Part shown: one piece after another, positions 8,174-17,484 of the stretch
Layout: the number at the start of each line of letters is the position of its first letter
Position numbering within the stretch: the stretch's first letter is position 1
From: Legionella maioricensis
GTDB taxonomy: Bacteria; Pseudomonadota; Gammaproteobacteria; Legionellales; Legionellaceae
Length of the DNA: 64,000 nucleotides
Reading direction: 5' to 3'
NCBI RefSeq assembly: GCF_023618015.1
Contig: NZ_JAJKBJ010000015.1
Coordinates: forward strand, 1-64,000
Notes under the pieces: generated by a model
What the model was told of the DNA's origin: nothing
Databases searched by the model: none
The model's input: only the letters and a program-made list of their open reading frames with translations
Program-made: the position numbers and the translations under genes

Positions 8174-9730
8174 ATGACGGCGATATTTAAACAAAAAATA
8201 TTATTTTTAATTATTATTTTATTCACTTCAGCCTTAAATCGACCAGCTATTGCATCTGCTCCCGTATGGACGTATGAAGCGTTGACGACTACTTCTTTTT
8301 CATTACCTGTAAATGGTAGCGCCACGATTCAGTATAGAGTAACTAACCAGTCAAGAACGACTCATACTTTAAGTATGAGCCCTGTTATTACAGGTATTAC
8401 CCCATCAGGGTGTGTTAATCCGCTTGGGTATCATCAATCATGTATACTCACTTTACAAGTTAATGGAAGCTTATTACAAAGTGATGTAATTAGCGGCCCT
8501 GTCTTATGCCAGAATGGCAATCCGAATTTGTGTTATCAACCGGAGTTTAAAGAGCAATTAAATATTCATCTGATTCCTTCGCCCCCGACCCCATTCATCC
8601 AAGCCGATGTTTCCAGCTTAGGGCTTTCAGTAAATGATATAGCTCACCCAGCACTCACAGGAAACCCACGGGGTATTGTTATTACTAATACAGGAACACT
8701 TGCTGCAACTAATGTGATTTATAGCATCACTCCGGCATTGCCAGCAGGGGCGACTATTTCACCGGCAAATTGCGGTACTATTGCTCCGGGAGCATCGTGC
8801 GTATTGACGGTAACACCAGGCACTACACCTAGCGCATCGCCAGGAGCAAATCCCAATCCAAGTGTGATTACATTTCAAGGGAGTAATACCAACTCGACCA
8901 CTGTAGCAGTGAACATAATTACTTATGGCAGTGTGTATCAACAAGGATATGTTTTTTCAGTTGATGATACTCAGGGGTGTAGCTCCACTCCATGCACAGG
9001 GAGTGTTGGGGGAACAGTAGCAAGCTTGACTGATCAGGCAGACCTCAATCCCAACGGCGTTGTATGGTCCTCTAATGGTGATGGCAGCTTTAATGGATCC
9101 AATGATATTATCCCAGGTATTGACCCGTTCTCTACTACCCTAGTTAGCTCACCAATCTATGCCGTTATGGCAACGAATTTTAGCGCACAATACGGTTCCT
9201 TTACCCCACCTCCTCAGTCATTATTTTCTTCATGTAATGGTGGGAGTGATGGTAATTGTAACTCAAACAATATAATGGCTTATTATAATTATATTGTTAC
9301 AGGCCCTCCTACCCATTATGGTGTAACCACTTTGCAGTTTTATGCTCCTGGAAGATGCCATTTATATACAATAGACTCTAATGGTAATACGCCATGCAGT
9401 ACAGGAACTTGCTATAGTGGGTGGTATGTGCCAGCAATTTGTGAAATGGGACCCGATTCAGGGAATCTCATTTGTCTTTTGCTCCAACAGAATATGGTTG
9501 ATAATCTTGGCCTGTTACTTGGTGACCCTGCCAGCCCAAGTCCGTCTACTTCCTGTCCTTTAGGTTCTTCCTGCCTCGCAGGTCGTTACTGGAGTTCCAC
9601 TGAGTACTCGACATTTCCGTCTAACAGAGCATGGTACCAAGGCTTTGAAATGGGTGGTGCAAGCCTTCAGGCTATTCATCCTAAAAATCAACCTAATGCC
9701 GTGCGTTGTGTGCGAGCATTAACTCCTTAA
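8174..9730 (+). CDS. Secreted DUF1566 (Lcl C-terminal-like) protein
   Basis: A 518-residue exported protein. Signal peptide about residues 1-26. Residues about 35-135 form the same extracellular domain as in the beta-propeller protein (YRVTNQS...C...HQSCILTLQVNGSL...LC...C). A second Ig-like, choice-of-anchor-type domain follows (ITNTGTLAATNVIY...CGTIAPGASCVLTV). The C-terminal about 260 residues are a DUF1566 domain, with the typical closing block YWSSTEYS...AWYQGF...VRCVRAL. That domain is found in Legionella adhesin-like proteins. The ATG at 8174 is preferred to a TTG one codon earlier because of AAAGGA upstream. A strong terminator follows. Confidence 0.8.
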   Translation: MTAIFKQKILFLIIILFTSALNRPAIASAPVWTYEALTTTSFSLPVNGSATIQYRVTNQSRTTHTLSMSPVITGITPSGCVNPLGYHQSCILTLQVNGSLLQSDVISGPVLCQNGNPNLCYQPEFKEQLNIHLIPSPPTPFIQADVSSLGLSVNDIAHPALTGNPRGIVITNTGTLAATNVIYSITPALPAGATISPANCGTIAPGASCVLTVTPGTTPSASPGANPNPSVITFQGSNTNSTTVAVNIITYGSVYQQGYVFSVDDTQGCSSTPCTGSVGGTVASLTDQADLNPNGVVWSSNGDGSFNGSNDIIPGIDPFSTTLVSSPIYAVMATNFSAQYGSFTPPPQSLFSSCNGGSDGNCNSNNIMAYYNYIVTGPPTHYGVTTLQFYAPGRCHLYTIDSNGNTPCSTGTCYSGWYVPAICEMGPDSGNLICLLLQQNMVDNLGLLLGDPASPSPSTSCPLGSSCLAGRYWSSTEYSTFPSNRAWYQGFEMGGASLQAIHPKNQPNAVRCVRALTP

Positions 9731-9736
9731 AAGAGG

Positions 9737-9759
9737 GGGCTACATTGGTAGCCCTTTTT
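9737..9759 (+). terminator. Rho-independent terminator
   Basis: A perfect 7-bp stem, GGGCTAC/GTAGCCC, with a 4-base loop followed immediately by five T residues, 7 bases after the stop of the DUF1566 gene. Confidence 0.85.
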
Positions 9760-10043
9760 GAGTTCTGTCGCCAAAAATAGTCACTAGAGTAGAATCTGTC
9801 TTTTTACGTGGGACCTATCGTTGCCGGCCACAGAAACTACCTCCACGTCACACCACCTAATTAACAATATAGCTCGTTATACCTGGCTGAGTGTTCCAAT
9901 GATTCGCGTTGAAAATCGCTTAGCTTCTTTACTGTCATTATAATATCTTCTTTCTTTATTAGAGATGGCCTCACCAAGGCAAGCCCTTTTTTCCCATTAT
10001 GTACTATAATTTAAGGTGACCATACCTCTTCAAGGAAGACATC
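9760..10043. other. Intergenic region upstream of the DUF3309 gene
   Basis: No coding sequence or repeat family recognised. A TATAAT hexamer at 10005-10010 lies 34 bases before the start codon and is a plausible -10, without a clear -35. AAGGA at 10032-10036 is the ribosome-binding site. Confidence 0.35.
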
Positions 10044-10211
10044 ATGCTTGGCACAGTTTTATTAATTTTATTAATTCTTTTCCTCATTGGCGGATTACCT
10101 CATTGGGGGTACAGCAGAGAATGGGGATATGGGCCAAGTGGTATTATCGGACTTATATTGGTGATATATCTGGTACTCGTATTAATAGGTAGAGTTCCAA
10201 TAGGCTTTTAA
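10044..10211 (+). CDS. Small DUF3309-type membrane protein
   Basis: A 55-residue product. It starts with a leucine-rich hydrophobic helix (MLGTVLLILLILFLIGGLP), has the central signature PHWGYSREWGYGPSG and closes with a second hydrophobic helix. This is the typical DUF3309 layout found in many proteobacteria. Function unknown; members often sit near stress genes, as here next to a CsbD remnant. AAGGA lies 7 bases before ATG. Confidence 0.8.
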   Translation: MLGTVLLILLILFLIGGLPHWGYSREWGYGPSGIIGLILVIYLVLVLIGRVPIGF

Positions 10212-10445
10212 ATAGGCTGATTTAAATTAAGGCTTAAAGAAACTGATTTATTAATCCGAAGTCATTATGGAAGTGTTGGATAATATCTTTTATTTTTTTG
10301 CTCGATATTCTTCGAATTTTTTATGATGTAATTCCTACAGATGCAAAAGCCCTAAATCATGCGTAATGATTTCAATTTGTTTTAAGTATTAACCCAAAAA
10401 TGAACTATGTTTAAAAGCATCTTACTCGTTAAAAGGAGAGTTAAC

Positions 10446-10496
10446 ATGAACAAAGATATTTTTGAAGGTAAATGGGAGGAAGTAAAGAAATTCTAA
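10446..10496 (+). pseudogene. CsbD-family stress protein, truncated 5' remnant
   Basis: After an excellent ribosome-binding site (AAAAGGAGAG) the frame reads MNKDIFEGKWEEVKKF and stops. MNKDIFEGKWEEVK is the conserved start of CsbD-like stress proteins, normally about 60 residues or more. The rest of the domain is missing, so the gene appears disrupted or fused by deletion to what follows. Confidence 0.65.
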
Positions 10497-10720
10497 AAAA
10501 TGCACAGGGGTTTGATAAAGATAAATGGCCCAATTTTGCCTCTCCTGATTTTACAGGCACTATTAATAAATATTATCAACCTCCTCATAAAACTACCTCA
10601 AACACTCACCTTACTACTGAAATCTTTAATGACAAGGCCTCTGCTGAAAGCGCTTATGATTTAGCGATAATCAATATAGAGATAAATCATGAAGAAAATA
10701 TTTTTAGCCTTAATAGGTAG
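10472..10720 (+). pseudogene. Degenerate frame, possible stress-protein remnant
   Basis: An open frame of 82 codons starting inside the CsbD remnant without its own ribosome-binding site. Its middle (TTEIFNDKASAESAYDLAI) resembles the first helix region of general-stress proteins of the YflT type, then changes character, suggesting a frameshift. I treat it as a decayed fragment rather than a gene; the assignment is weak. Confidence 0.3.
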
Positions 10721-10851
10721 CGGGTTAATTTTAGGATATGACTACTAGCTGGATTTGTACTACTAATGCAAGCAGTAGCGATGTAGCCGCTGATAAAGCA
10801 GCTGATGAAAAAATGAAAACGAATGCAACAGCCCCTGTCTTCTTAATTTGA
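10689..10851 (+). pseudogene. Small exported protein, probably frameshifted
   Basis: The frame at 10689 gives MKKIFLALIGSGLILGYDY, a clear signal-peptide start, then stops. A second frame beginning at 10738 continues as an alanine/lysine-rich tail (DVAADKAADEKMKTNATAP) to a stop at 10851. Together they look like one small secreted or lipoprotein gene broken by a frameshift. Confidence 0.45.
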
Positions 10852-10879
10852 ATTCCATTAACACACTAAGTCTGGTTTA

Positions 10880-13800
10880 TTAAACCTCCTGATCGCTAAC
10901 GGCTAGATTCATTTTTTCCCTTTTTTTCGCTTGTCGCCCTTCTTGCCAAGTTTGCAACATGACATAAAAAGCAGGAACAAAGACAACCGCAAGGCAAGTT
11001 GAAGCCAACATTCCACTGCAAACCGCAATACCAATAGAGCGGCGCGCATTAGCCCCTGCACCTGTAGCAAACACTAGAGGCATTACCCCGAGAATAAAGG
11101 CAAAAGACGTCATAATAATAGGTCGAAAACGAGTTTTAGCGCCAAATAATGCAGACTCCATGATGGATTTCTTATGAATTTCCCGGTGTTCACGCGCCAC
11201 TTCAACGATCAAAATCGCATTTTTGGCAGCCAGGGCTATTAAAAGCAGGATACCAATCTGGGTATACATATTATTTGCGATTCCAAGGATGGCTAGCGCT
11301 AAAACCGTTCCTAATAAAGCCAATGGCACACTTAATAATATCGCTCCAGGGGTGACCCAGTTTTCATATTGGCCCGCTAAAATCAAATAGACTAAAATTA
11401 GCGATAGAATAAAAATGTAGTAACTCATATTTCCTGCAATCTTCTCTTGATAGGCAGTACTGGTCCATTCGTATGACATACCTGCTGGCAAAACCTGCTG
11501 GGCTATTTTCTCTAATGTTTGAATAGCTTGACCTGAGCTATAGCCAGGCGCTGACATGCCATAAATATTGCTTGAAGGATACAGATTATAAAGAGAAACA
11601 ATAGCTGGACCTACTGCCGGATATATATCAGTCAGGGTTCCAAGCGGCACCATACCACCAGACTTATTTTTTACATAATAATTGCGCACATCCTCTATGG
11701 TCATACGTGAACTAGCTTCAGCCTGCACATAGACCTGGAATACTTGGCCAAATTTGGTAAAAAGATTAACATAAGATGAGCCGAGATAAGTTTGTAAGGC
11801 ATCGGAAGCATCTCCAACAGAAACCCCTAATGATTCGGCTTTGTATCGGTTGATTGGCGCAGAAACCTCAGGAACAGATCCCCTGAATGAAGTCATCAAC
11901 CGCTTCAGCTCAGGTTGCTGACTTGCGTAATAAATGAGTTGATCCGTAGCGCTTTGTAATTTCTGATAATCAAAAGAACCGTCTTGTAACTCCAATTGCA
12001 TCTGGAAACCACCAGAAGCTCCCAAGCCTTGAATGGGAGGCGGCACCATTACTAAGACCTTAGCACCCAAAGTATTAGTCGCAATATCATTTAACTTATT
12101 ATAAAGAGGAAGCAAACCCTCATCTTTTCCTCGCAAACTCCAATCCTTGAGCATTACATAAAGAACTCCCGCATTGGCAAGATTGGCATTGTTATCCAAG
12201 AGTGAAATTCCATCAATAGCTATAATATTCTCTACCCCACCGACTTTGGCTACTCGTTTACTGAGATCATCAAGAAGGGCTTCTGTACGCCCCAGACTGG
12301 CGCCATCAGGTAATTGAACATTCAGCATGAAATATCCCTGATCCTCAAGAGGAATGAAACCAGTAGGAATTTGACTAATACCAAAAATAGCCAATAAAAC
12401 CAGGAAAATACCAACTAAGCATACTGTTTTATTTTGATGAATCAGTTTATCTATAAAACCAAGGTATCTATTTTCTATAGAGTAATAAACTGTATCAAAT
12501 GCACGATAAAAAGCATTTTTGGTTTTGTGAGTATCTACAGGTTTAAGCCATAAGGCACACTGAGTGGGTTTCAAAGTCATTGCATTTATTGCGCTAATAA
12601 ATGCTGTGGCGGCAATCACCAATGCGAATTGGGCGTACATGGCTCCTGTTAATCCTGGCATAAACCCTGCTGGTACAAATACAGCCATCAGTACCAGAGT
12701 GATGCCAATAATCGGACCTAATAATTCACTCATGGCGCTAATTGCAGATTCTTTAGGAGAGGTGCCTCTTTCAATGTGCTGAGTGACCCCTTCAACGATA
12801 ACAATAGCATCGTCTACCACAATACCTATAGCCAGAACCAAAGCAAACAACGTGAGTAAATTGATAGAGTAACTTAACAAAAGCATGGCAAAGAAGGCGC
12901 CAATTATTGTTACAGGCACAGTAGTTGTCGGTACTAAGGTAGCACGAAAGTTTTGTAGAAAGACGAGTATGACCAGCAACACGAGAATACCGGCTTCAAA
13001 TAAAGTTTTATAAACTTCATTAACGGAGGCTTTTACGAAAATAGTGGTATCAAAAGGAACGGAATATTGCATCCCTGGTGGGAATTTTTTCGCCATTTTT
13101 TCTACTGCCTTACGCACTTCATTGGCAACCTGGAGGGCATTGGCCCCTGGAAGTTGGAAAATGCCAATAGCTGCAGTGTCTTTGCCATTCAATTTTGCGA
13201 GCTGATTATAGCTTGAAGAACCAAGCTCGACGCGACCTACATCGCGTATTCGTACTATTTGAGCGCTGGTGCTGCTGTTTGCCGATTGATTGGCTTGGGT
13301 GGCAGTAGATTTGATAATAATATTAGCAAACTCTTCCTGATCAGCTAATTGCCCCGGTACGTTAACGGTAAATTGATAAGGTTGTTGTCCTGAAGTAGGC
13401 GGAGAAGCAATTTGTCCCGCAGAAACGGCCTGATTTTGATGGCTAATAGCATAAAGTACATCGCTTGGATTCAAACCAAAGGCAAGCATTTTCCGAGGAT
13501 CAAGCCACACACGCATTGCATAGGTTCCTGTTCCAAAAATGATCACATTTCCTACGCCGGGTAAACGCGACAACTCATCTTGCATGTTAATTGCCGCATA
13601 ATTATTAAGAAATAAACCGTCATATTCGTTATTTTTAGAGGTCAGGGTGACAAATTGTAAAATAGCCGTAGATTTTTGCTGTACCACAACCCCTTGTTTT
13701 TGCACCGACTCAGGTAATTGAGCCATAGCAGCCTGTACCCGGTTTTGCACCAGGACCTGGGCAAAATTCAGATCAGTACCAATAGCAAAGGTAACAACCA

Positions 13801-14071
13801 AATTGTAAGTTCCGTTATTGGTACTGGTAGATTGCATGTACAGCATTTTTTCCACCCCATTGACCTGCTGTTCAATAGGGAGGGCTACTGTATTGATTAG
13901 CGTTTTAGCATCGGCACCTGGATAGCTGGTGGTAACCTGAATAGTGGGAGGTACGATAGAAGGATATTGCGTTATAGGTAAAACAGCTATAGCCACTAAT
14001 CCAAGAAGAACCAGGAGTAATGCAATAACGTTAGCCAAAATAGGCCTTTCAATAAAAAATTTAGAAATCAT
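10880..14071 (-). CDS. RND multidrug efflux permease (HAE1/AcrB family)
   Basis: A 1063-residue inner-membrane proton/drug antiporter of full length. The first helix and porter-domain start are typical (FIERPILANVIALLLVLLG; QYPSIVPPTIQVTTSYPGAD). Transmembrane helix 4 carries the paired proton-relay aspartates (LAIGIVVDDAIVIVEG), and the C-terminal half repeats the fold (ALAAKNAILIVEVAREH; TRFRPIIMTS). It is the last gene of an operon with the outer-membrane channel and adaptor, forming a complete tripartite pump. Substrate not predictable. Confidence 0.95.
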   Translation of the reverse strand: MISKFFIERPILANVIALLLVLLGLVAIAVLPITQYPSIVPPTIQVTTSYPGADAKTLINTVALPIEQQVNGVEKMLYMQSTSTNNGTYNLVVTFAIGTDLNFAQVLVQNRVQAAMAQLPESVQKQGVVVQQKSTAILQFVTLTSKNNEYDGLFLNNYAAINMQDELSRLPGVGNVIIFGTGTYAMRVWLDPRKMLAFGLNPSDVLYAISHQNQAVSAGQIASPPTSGQQPYQFTVNVPGQLADQEEFANIIIKSTATQANQSANSSTSAQIVRIRDVGRVELGSSSYNQLAKLNGKDTAAIGIFQLPGANALQVANEVRKAVEKMAKKFPPGMQYSVPFDTTIFVKASVNEVYKTLFEAGILVLLVILVFLQNFRATLVPTTTVPVTIIGAFFAMLLLSYSINLLTLFALVLAIGIVVDDAIVIVEGVTQHIERGTSPKESAISAMSELLGPIIGITLVLMAVFVPAGFMPGLTGAMYAQFALVIAATAFISAINAMTLKPTQCALWLKPVDTHKTKNAFYRAFDTVYYSIENRYLGFIDKLIHQNKTVCLVGIFLVLLAIFGISQIPTGFIPLEDQGYFMLNVQLPDGASLGRTEALLDDLSKRVAKVGGVENIIAIDGISLLDNNANLANAGVLYVMLKDWSLRGKDEGLLPLYNKLNDIATNTLGAKVLVMVPPPIQGLGASGGFQMQLELQDGSFDYQKLQSATDQLIYYASQQPELKRLMTSFRGSVPEVSAPINRYKAESLGVSVGDASDALQTYLGSSYVNLFTKFGQVFQVYVQAEASSRMTIEDVRNYYVKNKSGGMVPLGTLTDIYPAVGPAIVSLYNLYPSSNIYGMSAPGYSSGQAIQTLEKIAQQVLPAGMSYEWTSTAYQEKIAGNMSYYIFILSLILVYLILAGQYENWVTPGAILLSVPLALLGTVLALAILGIANNMYTQIGILLLIALAAKNAILIVEVAREHREIHKKSIMESALFGAKTRFRPIIMTSFAFILGVMPLVFATGAGANARRSIGIAVCSGMLASTCLAVVFVPAFYVMLQTWQEGRQAKKREKMNLAVSDQEV

Positions 14072-14188
14072 TCTGCTGTCTTCTCACTTCCTGTTTAAAC
14101 TCAATCAAGCTATCTATCGCAGATCCCACCTGACATGCCACAACTTGCTCGACGTTATTGCATTAATCAATTTCTTTCTATGTTTCCT

Positions 14189-14270
14189 ACGTTCCACGGC
14201 TTGTTCGCGGGCTCTAGAAATACCGCTCGGTGCCTAACTCTCTGGATCCCGCGGACAAGCCGAGGGACGT
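14189..14270. repeat. Palindromic interspersed element, third family
   Basis: An 82-bp imperfect hairpin. Left arm ACGTTCCACGGCTTGTTCGCG; right arm CGCGGACAAGCCGAGGGACGT. It lies between the adaptor and permease genes of the RND operon, so it is probably transcribed. A second copy is at 56188-56269. Confidence 0.75.
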
Positions 14271-14291
14271 CTCTACAATCGGAACGACTGG

Positions 14292-15461
14292 TTAATGTGT
14301 TGCTTCTTTTAGCTCTTGAATTTGCACCTTATTGCCAGGAGTTGCATTTTGCAGACCACTAGTAATGACTCTATCCTGAGCATCAAGTCCTTTAGTAATT
14401 GCTCTCATACCTTCTTGCACACTACCTAGCGACACACGTTTTAATACAACAATGTTGTTGTTATCTACTGTCAACAAATACGGACCAATTTGATCATAGA
14501 GCACCGCGGTCTCTGGTACAGTCAATTGCTTTTCCGGTTCGGTTATGGGAACTCGTACCTGCACGAAAAGGCCGGGAACAAAAATATGATCTTTATTATC
14601 TAAAAGAGCACGCAATTCCATAGTTCCTGTGGCTGCATTAAGCCCTGTATTGATGAAGTTAAGCGTAGCCTTGTGATTAAATCCAGTTTCATTTTGCAAG
14701 TTGATATCAACAACCACTTTACTAAGATCTTTAGGCTTAAAGCCGCGAGCACGTGCTGCTTTACGTAATTTCAGTAAATCAAGCTCATTAAGATTAAAAT
14801 AAACATAGAGGGTATCTATCTGTTCGATTGTTGCCAAATCAGTTGCTTTGCCATTACCCACTAAATTACCCACATCAACAAGATGACGGCCAATACGTCC
14901 ATCAAATGGAGCGGATACATGAGTATAACTGTAATTAATTGCTGCTATTGCCACATCTGCTGCCGCTTTATTTACTTCTGCTTCAGCCTCCTGACTCTTG
15001 GCCAACCATTTTTCCACATTATTTAAAGAAGTAGCATTTTCTCTATACATGCGTTTCTGGCGTGCATATTCGGATTTATCGTAGGCAAAAGCCGCTTTAT
15101 ATGCTGCCTCAGTAGCTTGAGCAGCTTTTAATTTTTCCAGATATGGCTCGGGCTGGATAACAAATAATTCAGTCCCTTTTTTGACCATAGTACCATCAGT
15201 AAATTCTATTGCCTGAAGGTAACCCTCAATACGAGCTACTAAATTGACTGAATTAAAAGCGACCGTAGTACCTGTTTGGGTGACGTATTCAGCCATTTCA
15301 GCCACTACCGGTTTCTTCACAATAACCGCCGGAAGAGGAATAGCTGGCGCGTTACTTTTAGAAAAATGATGCACGACCCAATAAAGAAGAAATAGAACAA
15401 CAATCGCTATCCCTATTTTGACCTGTTTTGAATTTCTATCAAAGTTCATTCTGTTTACCAT
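14292..15461 (-). CDS. RND efflux periplasmic adaptor (membrane fusion protein)
   Basis: A 389-residue HlyD/AcrA-type adaptor: N-terminal membrane anchor (IGIAIVVLFLLYWVVHHF), lipoyl half-motif (VARIEGYLQAIEFTDGTMVKKG), alpha-hairpin, second lipoyl part (APFDGRIG) and beta-barrel. It links the RND permease to the outer-membrane channel. The ATG at 15461 overlaps the channel gene's stop (ATGGTAA); an ATG at 15449 is also possible. The gap to the permease gene holds a palindromic repeat. Confidence 0.92.
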   Translation of the reverse strand: MVNRMNFDRNSKQVKIGIAIVVLFLLYWVVHHFSKSNAPAIPLPAVIVKKPVVAEMAEYVTQTGTTVAFNSVNLVARIEGYLQAIEFTDGTMVKKGTELFVIQPEPYLEKLKAAQATEAAYKAAFAYDKSEYARQKRMYRENATSLNNVEKWLAKSQEAEAEVNKAAADVAIAAINYSYTHVSAPFDGRIGRHLVDVGNLVGNGKATDLATIEQIDTLYVYFNLNELDLLKLRKAARARGFKPKDLSKVVVDINLQNETGFNHKATLNFINTGLNAATGTMELRALLDNKDHIFVPGLFVQVRVPITEPEKQLTVPETAVLYDQIGPYLLTVDNNNIVVLKRVSLGSVQEGMRAITKGLDAQDRVITSGLQNATPGNKVQIQELKEATH

Positions 15462-17008
15462 TTGGGTAGATAAATTTGTTTAAATTGCTCTTTCTTAGTG
15501 ACTGGTGGCATATGATTTTCTTGTTTTAACAAGGTTCCCCAGTTACTACGAGCAGCCATTTCCGCTTTTATCTCTGCTGGAACAATATCATTCCCATTCC
15601 GAATTTGCCAACCACCACCAAGCGCGCGATAAAGAGCTACTAATGCTTGCGGGATATCCCCCTGTGCATTAACAAGAGAAGTCTGTATACGCAGCTGTTG
15701 TTGTTCTGCATTAAGCACGGGAGTAAAGTCCGTTTCACCTTCTTTATAACGAATCATGGTCAATTTTAAGGTTTTTGTTGCCGCTTGATTCGCTTGGGTT
15801 AAATAAAGCTCTGCTTTCTTGGCTTCAATATAACCCGTGATGTTGTCTTGAACTTCTTGCTGCGCTTTTAATACCAAATTCAGATAGTTTAATAAAGACT
15901 GTTCAAAGACCGCATCCTGCACACGTACGGCATTGGTGATTTGACCATAATTAAGTATGGGCCAGGTAAAATTGGGGCCAGCAGTTATTGCTCGATTTTG
16001 CCAATGGAAAATGTCGCTAATAGAACTATTACCAATATTATTCGAAGTAAATACAAAAGTTCCAACTAATGAAAAAGCCGGATAAAGATTAGCTTTAGCC
16101 GCTCCTATAGCAGCAGATTGGGCGATGGCCTCCTGACGGGCTTGATAAATATCAGGTCTTCTTGCTAATGCCTCTTTAGGAATGCCAACAGCTACTGTTA
16201 TTGGTGCTTTAGGAATGCCATGATTCTTATCCAGTAATTTATTGGCACCGTTGGGAATGGTTCCCATTAAAACGGCTAATGCATCTTTCTGGCGCTGCAA
16301 CTCATTAACGTACGAAGGCAGTTTTGCTTGCGTTTCAGAAAGCTCAGTCTGCGCTTGCTCTACGTCAACCAGGCTGGTTTGGCCATTATTAAATCGAGAC
16401 TTAGCAATTCTTAATCCCATAGCTTGCACTTGAATATTGGCTTTGGTTACTTTAATTTGCTCTTCAAGGGTGCGAATCTTGATATAAGTACTGGCAACAT
16501 CAGCAGTAAGGGTAACGAGTGCATTGTCATAAGCGGCAACTGAAGCAAAAAAAGCAGCATCGTTTGCTTGAATCGCCCTTCGATATTTACCCCAAAAATC
16601 AATTTCCCAGCTCGCTGAAAAACCCATTAATGCCGTCAGAAAACTTTGAGGTAAAATCCCTTGCAATGAGGTACCCCCAATCCGATTATAAGTATAATTA
16701 CCAGTCAAAGCTTGTTGTTGCGGATACAGCTGCCCTACAGATTGAGCTAATTGTGCTCTGGCCTGGAGAACTCGGACACCAGCACTTTGGATGGATAAAT
16801 TATTATGATAACTTTCGTTGATTAACGTGGTTAAAATAGGGTCATGAAATACTTTCCACCAATTCGCATCTTGAGGCGGCGACTCTCTGACGGTTGAGTT
16901 TTTTTGCCAATGCTCGGCAACCTGTTTTTTAGGGTCCTTGTAATTAGGTCCGACCATCATACAAGCAGTAAGGAACAAACAAGCTATAAGGGTAAAAGTC
17001 TTTAACAT
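15455..17008 (-). CDS. Outer-membrane efflux channel lipoprotein (NodT/TolC family)
   Basis: A 517-residue outer-membrane factor. The N-terminus has a lipoprotein signal with lipobox LFLTAC followed by the family motif VGPNYKDP. Two repeated coiled-coil halves follow (SAGVRVLQARAQLAQSVGQL; SRFNNGQTSLVDVEQAQTEL; the second copy later with RYKEGETDFTPVLNAEQ). First gene of the RND efflux operon, overlapping the adaptor gene by 7 bases. Confidence 0.92.
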   Translation of the reverse strand: MLKTFTLIACLFLTACMMVGPNYKDPKKQVAEHWQKNSTVRESPPQDANWWKVFHDPILTTLINESYHNNLSIQSAGVRVLQARAQLAQSVGQLYPQQQALTGNYTYNRIGGTSLQGILPQSFLTALMGFSASWEIDFWGKYRRAIQANDAAFFASVAAYDNALVTLTADVASTYIKIRTLEEQIKVTKANIQVQAMGLRIAKSRFNNGQTSLVDVEQAQTELSETQAKLPSYVNELQRQKDALAVLMGTIPNGANKLLDKNHGIPKAPITVAVGIPKEALARRPDIYQARQEAIAQSAAIGAAKANLYPAFSLVGTFVFTSNNIGNSSISDIFHWQNRAITAGPNFTWPILNYGQITNAVRVQDAVFEQSLLNYLNLVLKAQQEVQDNITGYIEAKKAELYLTQANQAATKTLKLTMIRYKEGETDFTPVLNAEQQQLRIQTSLVNAQGDIPQALVALYRALGGGWQIRNGNDIVPAEIKAEMAARSNWGTLLKQENHMPPVTKKEQFKQIYLPKW

Positions 17009-17484
17009 ATGCGCTAATATTCCCTATTTAAAACTATTTTTCCTGCAGTAGGAATTAAATAGATTTTATCAATCCTTACGATCAACCAAACAGAACCCAA
17101 GTTTATTAGGAGATAATTAATAAGACTTTGGAGAGCAATAATCGAATATTGCTTTTTTATTTCAAAAAATGATCAATTATCCGTAAATAAAACTCTTTTA
17201 TTACAAGACTTTATCACCATTGTGACACGTTTGGTAGATAATACCATTAAAAAATGCCATGAGATTCACCTACAATCCTGAAGAAAATAGCTCCGAATTA
17301 TCAGTGGTAATAAAGTATCCCGCTGTCGATAACCCAGGCTTCCAATAAAAATGACCATCTCTATATTAGGAATAAGCCTTAGAACTGCCGTGCTGGTTTA
17401 TTCAGACGTCGATTGAAATAGTTTGATGTACTTGTTGTCTAAAACAGACAACTTTGCGACACTCTTCATTACATTTAATGTGAG
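17009..17484. other. Divergent intergenic region
   Basis: Promoter region for the leftward RND operon and the rightward CorA-like gene. AT-rich, with no open frame or repeat family. One inverted repeat at 17434-17452 is listed separately. Confidence 0.35.
17434..17452. promoter_or_regulatory. Inverted repeat, possible operator
   Basis: Perfect 7-bp arms GTTGTCT and AGACAAC with a 5-base AAAAC spacer, 32 bases before the CorA-like start codon. The position and symmetry suit a dimeric repressor site. The binding factor is unknown. Confidence 0.35.

Noticed and set aside
7939-8325. Two short minus-strand frames upstream of the DUF1566 gene
   Set aside because: No domain, no ribosome-binding site; the second is a shadow of the signal-peptide region on the other strand.
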